A DNA stretch of 64,000 nt from Methylotenera sp. (GCF_029945535.1 NZ_JAQSCU010000010.1:62001-126000), one strand, 5' to 3'. Shown: positions 10,100 through 21,100, counted from the first letter of the stretch. Notes: a model not told the origin generated them from the letters alone. Program-made: numbers and translations.

Positions 10100-10574
10100 C
10101 AATAACCTTAATTTGCATAGCCAATGCTTAGGCTTTACTTATATAGGTTTAATGATCATGGTCGCAATATCTGGTATCGCTTTGGCAGGTGTTGGCATTG
10201 TCTGGCATCAAGATATGCAGCGCGAAAGAGAGAAAGAGTTACTTTTTATTGGTAATGCCTATCGTCAAGCGATTGGTAGCTATTACGAGAGCAGTCCATC
10301 AGATACAAAACAATACCCTAGAAAATTAAGCGATTTAATTCTTGATAGCCGATTCCCAAATATCAAACACCATCTACGTAAGCTATATAGTGACCCTGTC
10401 ACGAGAGAGGGTGAATGGGGTTTAGTTTTAGTTCAAGATAAAATTGTTGGTATTTATAGTCAATCAAGCTTAAAGCCGATTAAAAGAAAAGAGTTTCCAT
10501 CGCAATACGGAGATTTTAGTGGCGCCAAAGAATATAGTGACTGGAAGTTTATTTATACGCCGGGCTCGTCGTAA
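10086..10574 (+). CDS. Atypical pseudopilin-like protein lacking Glu5
   Basis: Candidate cleavage LG|FTYIGLMIMVAISGIALAGVGIVW; ATG at 10086 gives a 14-bp overlap with the upstream gene and is preferred over the track start 10050. Confidence 0.7.
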   Translation: MRTGNNNLNLHSQCLGFTYIGLMIMVAISGIALAGVGIVWHQDMQREREKELLFIGNAYRQAIGSYYESSPSDTKQYPRKLSDLILDSRFPNIKHHLRKLYSDPVTREGEWGLVLVQDKIVGIYSQSSLKPIKRKEFPSQYGDFSGAKEYSDWKFIYTPGSS

Positions 10575-10612
10575 ATCTATTTAGACAATAGAACTTGTTA
10601 GTCACTTTGTTG

Positions 10613-11251
10613 CTATGAATACTGCTTATAGTACTTTAATACTTTAGGCACATAGTTCACTGTTTCTTTATACGGTGGAATTTTCCCGCCAAATTTCTGG
10701 ACTGCGGCTGGACCAGCGTTGTAAGCGGCCAAAGATAATTTTAAATCCCCATTAAATATCTTAAGCAACTCTCGCAAATATTTTGCGCCAGCTAAAATAT
10801 TTTGTTTGGGATTGTTTTTATCTAGCACATTAAACCGACGTGAGGTTTCTGGCATTAACTGCATTAACCCATAAGCCCCCTTTATTGACTGCGCACGAGG
10901 GTTATGTTTAGACTCAACCGCAATTACCGCGTGAATCAACGCAGGTTCAATTCCAGTTATATTCGCTGCGATGATTACTTCATTATTGAACGGAAGTTTT
11001 TTATTATCTTCAGAGCCGACTTTATTCAATGTTGCTACATTTGTAGCAGTATTAGGTGAACTTGGTTCTTCAATCTTAAACGTATAGTTCTGCTCGTTTG
11101 AAATATTTGCTATGTTAATTTCATCTGTTTGCGATAAGTCGACATAAACATCTGCTTTAGCAACAAATGACGAAGTTACAGATAAAGCTATCAAGACTTT
11201 TAGAGATAGCATGAGATGAATTTTTTTCATTGTGGAAGTTTGCATGTGCAA
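10613..11251 (-). CDS. Lytic transglycosylase (SLT domain), secreted
   Basis: SLT motifs: ALIHAVIAVESKHNPRAQSIKGAYGLMQLMPETSRRFNV, AGAKYLRELL, SLAAYNAGPAAVQKFGGKIPPYKETVNYV; N-terminal signal-like hydrophobic stretch. Confidence 0.93.
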   Translation of the reverse strand: MHMQTSTMKKIHLMLSLKVLIALSVTSSFVAKADVYVDLSQTDEINIANISNEQNYTFKIEEPSSPNTATNVATLNKVGSEDNKKLPFNNEVIIAANITGIEPALIHAVIAVESKHNPRAQSIKGAYGLMQLMPETSRRFNVLDKNNPKQNILAGAKYLRELLKIFNGDLKLSLAAYNAGPAAVQKFGGKIPPYKETVNYVPKVLKYYKQYS

Positions 11252-11424
11252 TGTTACAAACTGATGAGAGCTGTCAAATTTAGTCAGAAATTGTGTGGGT
11301 ACATGGATAAATGAAAACTTTCTTTTAGGTGAGATCTCTAGGTAGTGAGTATTAGTCTTCTGTTATAAAACTGTAAGAAAAGTAACATCTAGTCTTAATC
11401 TTAGTGTCACTAAACTAATGAAAA

Positions 11425-12276
11425 ATGATACCCATTATAAAAACTAGAAGAATTATCATCTCTACTCAGTTAAATTCTGGTGTGTCATTGAACAATAGCG
11501 ATGCTCTAAGTTTAGAGCAGCGCGTTGATTTTATGGATGTAATTTCAGAGTCATTGCGCATTTCACAGCGCACTCATTTATTCAATTGGCTGCAGGGTGG
11601 TTTTCAAGGGTTAGTTGGGCATGAGATTATGATTTTCGGGATTAAATCTTCTGAAAATGATTCTTATCATTTTGAATACTTTACTAGCTCACGCTACTTT
11701 GGTGATGTCCAATTTTCTGCGGTGATAGAGCGAGACGTAGGTCTAGTGAGTCAGGTACTAAACTTATGGCAAGAAACAAGTTTGCCCTTGTTCGTTAATA
11801 ACCAAGATAAGCCCATGCAGCATGGCAGCTACAGAGTTGTTAATTTTGATCAAGAGGCTTTGGTGACTTCAGAATTGAAAGACTTTGTCATGTATGGCTT
11901 TGGACATAATCAAAGCGAACTATCAAGTATTGTTATTTTTGCCAGGCTGCATAAACAGGCCAATACAGCCTATGCGCAGATGCTGGAGCTGATTATGCCG
12001 CATTTACACTGCGTACTTATCAGGGTAACTAGTAATAGAGTCAATACCCTGACTTCTTCTGATAACTTGGGTAGGTTAATTACAAAAAGAGAGTCAGAAG
12101 TTTTGCAATGGCTACATATGGGCAAAACCAACTGGGAGATTTCTACCATCTTAGGTATTAGCCCGCTCACAGTAAAAAATCATGTACAGAACGTCATTCG
12201 TAAACTCAGCGTTTTAAATAGAAGTCAGGCGGCAGTTAAGGCAGCTAAGCTGGGCTTAATTAGAATGCTCAAGTAG
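11425..12276 (+). CDS. epsA: LuxR-family transcriptional regulator, EpsA type (XrtB/PEP-CTERM-associated)
   Basis: C-terminal HTH: LITKRESEVLQWLHMGKTNWEISTILGISPLTVKNHVQNVIRKLSVLNRSQAAVKAAKLGLI; adjacent PEP-CTERM gene and downstream eps/xrtB locus. Confidence 0.8.
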   Translation: MIPIIKTRRIIISTQLNSGVSLNNSDALSLEQRVDFMDVISESLRISQRTHLFNWLQGGFQGLVGHEIMIFGIKSSENDSYHFEYFTSSRYFGDVQFSAVIERDVGLVSQVLNLWQETSLPLFVNNQDKPMQHGSYRVVNFDQEALVTSELKDFVMYGFGHNQSELSSIVIFARLHKQANTAYAQMLELIMPHLHCVLIRVTSNRVNTLTSSDNLGRLITKRESEVLQWLHMGKTNWEISTILGISPLTVKNHVQNVIRKLSVLNRSQAAVKAAKLGLIRMLK

Positions 12277-12350
12277 AAATAGAGTAAAATTTTTTATTGT
12301 TTTTCGTTTTAAATCCCTCCGTAACGAATCTCCCCGCATCTTAGTTTTTT

Positions 12351-12471
12351 CTAGTCCGAACGGACTAGTTTTAAAAGCTTAAATTTTACACATTACCTTC
12401 AATATCCTACTTATTAATAGTTGCAATTTTTGGTTAGCAAGTCAGAAAAAGCAACTAGTCCACACAGACTA
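12351..12471. promoter_or_regulatory. Two TAGTC-N6-GACTA inverted repeats, possible operators
   Basis: ctagtccgaacggactag at 12351-12368 (perfect 8-bp arms) and TAGTC-CACACA-GACTA at 12456-12471; same arm sequence and same 6-bp spacer, 104 bp centre to centre. Confidence 0.45.
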
Positions 12472-12517
12472 TTTATTTTGTTTGGTATGTCATAGGTGGA
12501 ATGTAAATTGTCACCAT

Positions 12518-12541
12518 CGTTTAAAGGAAATGTTTTAAACG
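12518..12541. repeat. Inverted repeat CGTTTAAA-N8-TTTAAACG in PEP-CTERM gene leader region
   Basis: Perfect 8-bp arms read directly: cgtttaaaggaaatgttttaaacg. Confidence 0.5.
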
Positions 12542-12643
12542 AATTTCAAGTAACGAATATTTTTTTAGTTACTCGCGTTTTTTTTGCTAGTCAATTTTTA
12601 TGTGTTTTTTTTGATTGTGTTTTTATTTTTAGGGAGATTTACA

Positions 12644-13432
12644 ATGAATTTCAAATTGAAAGCTTTAGTTGCTGCTGCTGTTGTTGCAACAACGATGTCA
12701 GGTGCTGCAAACGCTTTGACAAATAACGAAATGTTCTTAGTTGCTTATGATGCAGCTGCTTCAAAAACATTTATCGCTGCTTTAGGTCAAGCTGGATCAG
12801 TTTCAGCATTTACTGGCAATACTGATCTATCTATAAGCTATGCAGCTGATGCTAACTGGACAAACTTCATTACTGGCGCTACTGCTGGTGGCGTTACATA
12901 CCAAGTATTAGGTTTTTACCAATCTAACGCAGCTGCTCCAACGTCATATAACGCTGGTGATAGATTGTTAGCAACATCAAATACTACTCCAAATAGTTTT
13001 AGTAACAGTGGTATGAATGGATTAATGTCTGACGTAGCAATTGCTTCAGGCGGAATTGCGCAATTTGAATCTTTGAATGCAGCTATTACTGGAACTTCAA
13101 CCGGCTTGATAACAGGTGGCGGTTTTGACTCTGGTGCTAAAGTAAGTACTAACGTTTTTGGTAAATACAATGCTTTTAATGCGACAGCTGCTTTAGGTGA
13201 TAGCTTGAATTTCTATAGCATTACAAGACCAGTAGCTACTTCAAACGTAACTCAAACAGTTAAGACTCAGTTCTTAACAAACGGTGTTGGTTCAACAGGT
13301 GATACATGGAACTTAAATGCAGCAGGTCAATTAACATACATTGCAGCAGTTCCAGAAGCTGATTCATGGGCAATGGCAATGTTGGGCTTAGGTTTAATGG
13401 GCTTTGTTGCACGTCGCCGTACTCGCGCTTAA
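12644..13432 (+). CDS. PEP-CTERM sorting-domain secreted protein
   Basis: Signal peptide MNFKLKALVAAAVVATTMSGAANA after RBS aggga; C-terminus VPEADSWAMAMLGLGLMGFVARRRTRA. Start corrected from the track (12584) to ATG 12644. Confidence 0.92.
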   Translation: MNFKLKALVAAAVVATTMSGAANALTNNEMFLVAYDAAASKTFIAALGQAGSVSAFTGNTDLSISYAADANWTNFITGATAGGVTYQVLGFYQSNAAAPTSYNAGDRLLATSNTTPNSFSNSGMNGLMSDVAIASGGIAQFESLNAAITGTSTGLITGGGFDSGAKVSTNVFGKYNAFNATAALGDSLNFYSITRPVATSNVTQTVKTQFLTNGVGSTGDTWNLNAAGQLTYIAAVPEADSWAMAMLGLGLMGFVARRRTRA

Positions 13433-13446
13433 TTCATCTGCCATAA

Positions 13447-13473
13447 CGCTAGCTCTAGGTATTAGAGCTAGCG
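13447..13473 (+). repeat. Perfect 11-bp stem hairpin between PEP-CTERM gene and next secreted-protein gene
   Basis: CGCTAGCTCTA-GGTAT-TAGAGCTAGCG; not followed by a T-tract. Confidence 0.6.
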
Positions 13474-13560
13474 ATGCAAATTACACGTAATGAAATTAAA
13501 CAGGCTTGCGCATTCAATGCGCTAGTTCAGGTAGGGTTTATCTAAATTTTGGAGAATATT

Positions 13561-14859
13561 ATGCAAGTTAAAAAACTAGTTTTGGCTTTAGCAGTTGCTA
13601 TCGCAGCACCATCTGCATTCGCAGCTGACCTTTCAACAGGCGTTACTGCAGATAACATTATGTACGTTGTTGGTGCTACTGCTCAAACAAAAGGTATTGC
13701 AATTTCTGTAGGTAGATTGTGTGGTACTAATCCACTAATTACTCTTACTGATGGCAAAGCTGTACCAGTTGGTAAAGGTTGGAAATGTAATGCTGCTGCA
13801 GGTACAACATACCCTAACTTACCAGGCGTAACAGGCCCATTTGTTGTGCTTAAAAATGAAGGTGGTTCTTTAAACGCAATCACACCATTACGTAACGGTT
13901 CTACACAAGGTCAACTTGACCTAACTAACTGTACGGTAACTGGTACAACAGGTACATGTGCTAACACTTTAGTTGCTAAACCAGCTCACATTGGTTTCTC
14001 TGATGTTTCACAAAAAGTATTTGCAGCAAAGGGTCAATTAGTAGCACAAACAGCTGGTAATACTTATGTTGCTGATATTACAGTGGGTTCAGCTCAAGGT
14101 TTTGGTGTTGTTGTTTCACCAGCACTTCACGCATTGTTAGTAGCTGACCAAGGTGGTACTGCAACTCCTTCAATCAGCAAATCACAATATGCTTCTTTGA
14201 TGACAGCTACATCTGGTTTCTGGAACATTTTATTACCAAATGGCACTGCACACTTAGCTTTACCTTTAACTTTAGATCGTCGTAGCGTAACTTCTGGTAC
14301 TCAAGCTTCTGCAGAGCTGTTCTTCTTGGAAAATCCATGTGCTACAGGCCCAAATGCTGGCTCAGTTGGTGCAACACCTGGTACAGCGGCTGGTCAATCT
14401 TTTGTTGACGGTTCTGATACATTAATCGTTAAACAAGCTGCTAGTTCAGATGCAGTATTGGCTGATGCAGCTTCAACAACAGCGTATGTGATTGGTGTTG
14501 TTTCATTAGAAAATGCACAACCTGCTAGCTCATGGAAGTTTGTAGCTATTGATGGCGTTCACCCAGGTACTGCAAATGCACCTGAGTTCCAAAAAACAAA
14601 TTTACTTAACGGTAAATATGCTTTTGCTTATGAAACAGTTTTGACTAAATCAACAAAATCAACTTTAGGTGCTCCAGTACTTAATAACATTAATGATTTT
14701 TCAAACGCTTTTGTTGCTGATTTAGGTGTTGGTGCTAACTTGGCTACAAGTAACGGTTTGGTTGGTGATCCATTAGCACCAGCTGCTGACTTCTTGGCTG
14801 ATACAAGCCACTACTCACGTAGCGGTAACGAATGTGCAACTCCACTTGCACAATGGTAA
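13561..14859 (+). CDS. Secreted protein of unknown function (possibly periplasmic-binding-protein-like fold)
   Basis: Start taken at ATG 13561 (MQVKKLVLALAVAIAAPSAFA signal peptide); internal AKPAHIGFSDVSQKVF resembles PBP-like 'diGfSDV' motifs; several cysteines; no PEP-CTERM tail. Confidence 0.6.
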   Translation: MQVKKLVLALAVAIAAPSAFAADLSTGVTADNIMYVVGATAQTKGIAISVGRLCGTNPLITLTDGKAVPVGKGWKCNAAAGTTYPNLPGVTGPFVVLKNEGGSLNAITPLRNGSTQGQLDLTNCTVTGTTGTCANTLVAKPAHIGFSDVSQKVFAAKGQLVAQTAGNTYVADITVGSAQGFGVVVSPALHALLVADQGGTATPSISKSQYASLMTATSGFWNILLPNGTAHLALPLTLDRRSVTSGTQASAELFFLENPCATGPNAGSVGATPGTAAGQSFVDGSDTLIVKQAASSDAVLADAASTTAYVIGVVSLENAQPASSWKFVAIDGVHPGTANAPEFQKTNLLNGKYAFAYETVLTKSTKSTLGAPVLNNINDFSNAFVADLGVGANLATSNGLVGDPLAPAADFLADTSHYSRSGNECATPLAQW

Positions 14860-14929
14860 TAGGTTAAGTTTTAGTTAATCAAGTAATGGTATTGAATGGA
14901 TAGCGATCCTATTTGTTCAATCTAGGATG

Positions 14930-14962
14930 ACCATCTCTCTGTAAACAGAGAGATGGTTTTTC
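14930..14962 (+). terminator. Intrinsic terminator
   Basis: ACCATCTCTCTG-TAAA-CAGAGAGATGGT followed by TTTTTC; perfect 12-bp stem. Confidence 0.85.
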
Positions 14963-15136
14963 TGTTTTATTTTGGATGAGTTTTTTAAAAGCGTTTCAAA
15001 AATAGAACAGTTTAATTCAGAGTTAATCAAGTACAAATTTACAGTGCCGCAAATTTTATGGTTTTTGTAATCTGTGGTAGCTAAATTGAAATAATCATCA
15101 GCTAGAGTTAGTTAAAGTTTTTTTGAGGAAGTCAGC

Positions 15137-18100
15137 ATGAATTTCGGTCGTTTTCGTTTAGTTTATAGCCAGTATTTGAACATGTTTGTTCCTGTGTCAG
15201 AAGCAACAAAATCACATGGGCAAAAAAGCTCTGGTAAGCGCATACGTTCGCGCCATGCCTTAGCTGCTGCAATATTTACTATTGCCTATAGTTACGATGC
15301 TTTATCAGCTGACCCCTTACCATCTAATGCCTTGCCAACCTTAGGCGTCATTACCTCTGGTGCAGGTGCGATTAATACCAATGCTGCGGCAATGACGATA
15401 AACCAATCTACTAAGAATATGGTGATCAATTGGGGCACATTTAATATCGGTTCAGCCGCTAACGTAAATTTTGATCAGCAATTGGGCGCTACAAGTTCTG
15501 TCTTAAATCGAGTGAGTGCATCAGGTGGTCTAAGTCAGATAATGGGTAAGCTAACTGCTAATGGTCAAGTTTATTTGATTAACCCCAATGGTATTTTGTT
15601 TGGTAAAGGTGCCTCGGTTAACGTCAATAGTTTAATCGCTTCAACGCTCAACATTTCAGACGATTTATTCAATAAAGGCTTCTTGTCACTTACAGATGGG
15701 TCAGCTGCATTTTCTGGCGATGCTAGCGGGTTTATTCAGGTGGATTTAGGCGCAACGCTAACAGCTGCCAGCGGCGGAAAAATCATGATGTTTGCGCCTA
15801 ATATCGAAAACAATGGTTTGATTAGCACCCCAGATGGACAAACCTTACTTGCTGCAGGTCAAAAAGTATATTTAGCGGCAAGTGATAACCCTAATTTACG
15901 CGGTCTGTTGGTAGAGGTGGATAACGGCGGTACAACGACTAATACTAATCTTGGTAACATTATTGCGGAACGTGGCAATATTACCCTTGCTGGTATAGCT
16001 GTGAATCAAAATGGCCGCGTAAAGGCTACAACATCGGTTACCGCCAATGGCTCTATTAAAATCCAGGCACAGGACACTACAACTACATTATTAGATCCTG
16101 TTAAAAATGTAACAACGCGATTTGCTACTAAAGGTGGAACGGCAGTACTAGGTGAAAATAGTATTACTGAGGTGTTACTTGATGCTACAGATAAGGCAAC
16201 CGTTTTAGATAGTGCAACGGTGAATAAATCTAAAGTGGATATTAGCGGCCAAAGCATACATTTGATGAAAAATGCCATGATTATTGCACCTAGTGGCAAT
16301 GTGGGTTTGTTTGCGGGATTAAACCCAAATGCTCCAACTATTCTTGATTCAAATTCTAGTGCAGTGGCTAATGCTAGTCGCGTTTATTTTGATAGCGGCA
16401 GTGTCATTGATGTGAGTGGTGTAGGTAGCGGCAGCACTGTAGCTGATAGAGCTGGAGAAACTGCGGCGCAAGTTTCAGTGGCAAGCAATGTGGTGCAGGC
16501 TGAATTACGTTCAACGCAATTACGCGACTCACCCTTACAGCGTGATGGAATCCTCAATAAAGCTAAAGTTTATGTAGACGCTAGAGCGACGGGTGTAAAT
16601 GGTAACGTTGGCACTTCTGTGGCTGATGTGAGCGGGTATACCTCAGCAATTCAGCACGGTGTTAAGGAGCGTTTAGCCACAGGGGGCGCTGTAAAAGTAC
16701 AGTCTGAAGGCGATATCGTATTTGCACCCACTGCAACGATTAATGTTTCTGGTGGTAAGGTGGATTACACAGGTGGCACTGTCACCAAAACAAGGTTGTT
16801 AGCTTCTAATGGTCAATCTTATGATATAGCTAATGCCTCAAAAGACTTGAAGTATGTTGATATTCAAAATGTCAGTTATCAAGAGCAGGGCTACACATCA
16901 GGAAAAGATGCAGGTAGCATATCGTTTAGCGCGCCAGCCATGGTGCTTGAGGGTAAGCTAAAAGGCGATACTATTTCTGGCATACACCAGCGCACTAACT
17001 TGACTAAGCCTAAAGGCGCCACTTTACAGATAGGTCAAAACAAGGCAAATGCAGCAGATACCGAGCTACTGAAACAGACTTACGTATTGCATTCGGACTT
17101 AATATTAGATGCTTCACACGTTGCTAGTGCATTACCTGCTTTCGGCGATGATTTAAGTAAAGAGCAACAACAAACCTTACTGCTGGGTTCAAATTTCACT
17201 GCGCCAACCGGATTTAACAGTCTTTTATACTATGCTGATGGTCAAATTACCGTAAAGAGTGGTACGAACCTTAGCGTAACCCCAAGTGGTAATGTCACCT
17301 TGAATGGTGGCGGGGTTGATGTGCAAGGCAATATAACAGCACACAGTGGCACGGTAGATTTATCTGCGAAAAATAGAGAAGGCTACATTGGTAAACAAGC
17401 TACATTTACAAACAACGCTGGTAGCAATGTTAAGGTTGGCAGTGCTAGTACTTTAGATGTAAGTGGCTTATGGACAAATGATAGAGTAAACCCAACAGCG
17501 ACAGACACGATAGCTGTAGATGGCGGAAAAATTAATATCTCAGCCTCTAGTGAAACTGGTGCTGGAGATATCACATTGGCAAAAGGTAGCGTTGTTAATG
17601 CCTCTGGCGGCGCATGGTTAAACGCGAGTGGAAAGCTGAGTAGTGGTAAGGGTGGTGACATTAAGCTGTTAGCGAGTGATGGCATTACAGATGACAAAAC
17701 TACTTCACATACTGGCAAGTTAAGATTAGATGGCACTTTACGCGCCGATTCATTAGCAACAGGTGGTAGCTTAAGTCTTTCTTCTGGTACCGTCACAATA
17801 GGAACCACTGCATTAGGGACGGCTGGCGAAACGTTGATTGACCCTACTTTATTCCAAAATGGTGGGTTCACCTCGTATGATATCAATGGTTTTGAAGGCT
17901 TAACCTTAGCAGACAATACCAGTATAGCTCCCGCAGCACTTACCCGCGTGTTAGATAGCGGTTTTGCTATTCAGCAAAGTGGTGCTGATATTACAAAGTT
18001 TTCACATTTATCAATGTTGCCAGCCTCAAACGCAGCATTAACCCGTAAAGTGACTAATTTAAGCTTATCTGCCAGTAATCAAAATACAGGTAAATTAACC

Positions 18101-21100
18101 TTAGGCCTAGGTTCTATTATTACTACAGACCCTGGCGCAAGCGTCAATTTGTTGGCTAAACGTCAGTTAACCATCTTGGGTAGCATCCTAGCTCCGGCAG
18201 GTAATATATCAGCCACATTGGGCACAATTGGCAGTTCTATAGGTATCGTCAAAGACGATAGTGTGGATGCTTTGAAGTATAAAGCCGATCAAACACTATG
18301 GTTGGGCGCAAACAGCGTACTAGATGTAAGTGGCGTTACCAATAGCTATGTCAATAACAATGGCTTTAATGTTGGCAACGTTAAAGATGCCGGTAATATT
18401 ACCTTAAAAGCGACAAAAGGCGAGGTGGTGGCAGAGACGGGTAGTCAGTTAAAACTTAATGGTACACATGCGGTACTAGATGTTAAATCTGGCAATAGTT
18501 ATGTTGCAAAAGATGTCGCTTCTAAAGGTGGTAATTTAAGTATCTCAGCACGCGAAGGCATTATGCTGGATGCCACTATGAGTGCACATGGCGGCAATGA
18601 AAGTGTCGCAGCTGGTAACTTATCTATCGCGCTGCCATTGATTGCTGATTTACAGGGATTAATTAGTAGTAATGGCGGCCTTTCTCCTGAAGAGCAGTAT
18701 CCAACAGTTTCACGCGAAATAGTGCTGAAGGCGACAGGATCAGCAGTACCTGTAGGTCTTCATACTGGCGATTCTATAGATGCCTCCAATAACGGCATTG
18801 CCTACGTGTTTGCAGACAAATTACAAAGCGCTGGTTTTGATACCATTCAGCTTGCTAAAAGCGATAAGATCCTCATCGCAGATAGCCTCACTTTAAAAAC
18901 ACGTGGCGCCATCACTTTAGACACACCTAACTTAGTAGTAAATGACGGTGTGGATGCTGTTATTAATGCTTCATATGTTGGCATTGGTAATGGTCAGGTC
19001 CTTACGCAGAATGTACTCAACCAACATTTAACACCTGCTGTTGCTGGAACTGGTACGTTAACCGTTAATGCAGATTATATTGATTTGTTTGGACAACAAA
19101 ATCTGTCTGGAATTGGTAATAAAGACACTTCTACTGGAAAAGGCGGCGCTAATTTTAATAGTACTGGCGATATTCAACTAAGGGGCGTGCTTAAAGATAT
19201 CGCTGATGATGATGCAACAGTTCCAGTGACTACGCCACTAGGTAAGTTACAAACTGCTGGAGACTTAACCTTAAAAGCTGCTCGTATTTACCCATCAACA
19301 CTTAGCAACTACACGCTTAGTAGTACTGGTGCAGGCTCGACTATTGCTTTTAAATCGAGCGGTGCGGATACTGGCGTGCCATATTCAGTATTAGGCAAGC
19401 TCAATGTAGAAGCGACTAACATCACGCAAGATGGTGTGCTACGCGCCCCGTTTGGCGTGATTAATCTTAAAGCGAGTGACACACTTACGCTTGGTAGCAA
19501 CAGCCTCACCTCGGTTTCAGCAGAAGGCAAAACCTTGCCAATCGGTTATACCGTAAATGGTAAAGATTGGACTTTTGATGAAGGTAATGGTCGTGTTGCA
19601 ACGATTAGTAGTTTGCCCGATAAAAATGTGAATTTAGATAGTAAATTCATTGAAACCAAAGCCGGTTCTAAAATAGACATCTCAGGCGGCGGCGACTTAT
19701 CGGCTTGGGAATTTACAACAGGTACAGGCGGCAGCGATGACGTGTTAGCAGCAAGCGGAGTTTTTGCTGTGATGCCCGATCTTAAAGCTGGCTATATGGC
19801 GGGTAATAGTGAGTCATATAGTAATGGCACTTTTAAAGCGGGAGATTCTATTTATCTTTCTGGCGGTAATGGCTTGCCAGCAGGTAATTATGTATTATTG
19901 CCAGCGCATTATGCTTTGTTGCCAGGTGCTTATTCTGTTAAAGCGGTTGCAGGCACGCAAGACTTCACTGCACAGCAAAACACACGCAATAAAGATGGCT
20001 CAATGATAGTGTCTGGCTATCGTACACAATTTGGCGGTATTACTGCAGATTCACGTGCTTCTGGTTTTATTGTGGCGTCTGGGGCAATCGCCAGAACGCA
20101 ATCTGAGTTTAGCAATACCTTAGCAAGCAATTATTTTAATCCTGCAAATAGCACAGGTCAGGCTAGCGGTTTACGTTTACCTGCCGATGCAGGTCGCGTG
20201 GCAATTAGTGCAGTCAATAATTTGATATTAGATGGCAGCGTTATAGGTAAACATTCAGCAGATTCACGTGGTTCTGAGGTGGACATTAGTTCAGATAAAA
20301 TCGCGATTTCAGGCGATGGCAGTCAAGAGACTGGCTACTTGACACTCTCTAGCACTAAACTAAATGCCATGGGCGCAGAAAGTCTGGTTATTGGCGGCAA
20401 ACGCACTAGCGTTGCAGCTGGCACGCAGCTTGATGTCACTGCCAGCAATGTAAAATTGATAGGTGGCGCAAGTTTAACTGGGCAAGAAATTACACTAGCG
20501 GCCACTGATACGGTTTCAATGGTAAGTGGTACTTCTGTTAATGCTGCTGGCGCAGCGGTAAAAAATGGTAGCGCGCTGATTATAGGCGATGTGGCTACTG
20601 GTGTTAGTGGTGATGGCGCGTTGTTACGTGTTAGCACGGGGGAGCAACGCGATTTAGTACGTAAAAATGTTAGCCAACTGACAGGTAATCTTGATATTCA
20701 ATCAGGCGCAAAAGTTTCGGCAGATGGTTCTATTATTGCGGATGCAACTAATGCTAACCATGTGAATGGAGATATTGCGGTAGGGGTGGTTGGAAAAGAT
20801 GGAAAGAGAACTGATGGTGCCGTCCGTCTGGGCGCACCAAACATTAGCTTCGGTACACCAACGACAGCAGTAGGCGGCTTGTTACTTGATAATGATAAAT
20901 TAGCTGCATTAGGAAACCCAAGCAATATCCAATTAAAATCGTACAGCACCATAGATTTTTATGGCACTACAAAAGTGGGTAATGATAAGCTGAAAAGCTT
21001 AACACTAGAAACGGCTGGTTTTAAAGGCTATAACAGTGCAAGCGATACGGTAACACTGACGGCCGATACCGTTAAATTTGCTAATCCAGATGCTGCTACG

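Noticed and set aside
12277-12643. Sigma-54 (-24/-12) promoter upstream of the PEP-CTERM gene
   Set aside because: I looked for TGGCAC-N5-TTGC-like sequence, known from some PEP-CTERM systems, and found no convincing match by eye.
12496-12726. Track ORF ending in a run of cysteines (SFSCCCCCCNNDVRCC)
   Set aside because: It is the alternate frame of the PEP-CTERM signal peptide's GCT/GTT repeats; the real CDS starts at 12644 with RBS and signal peptide.
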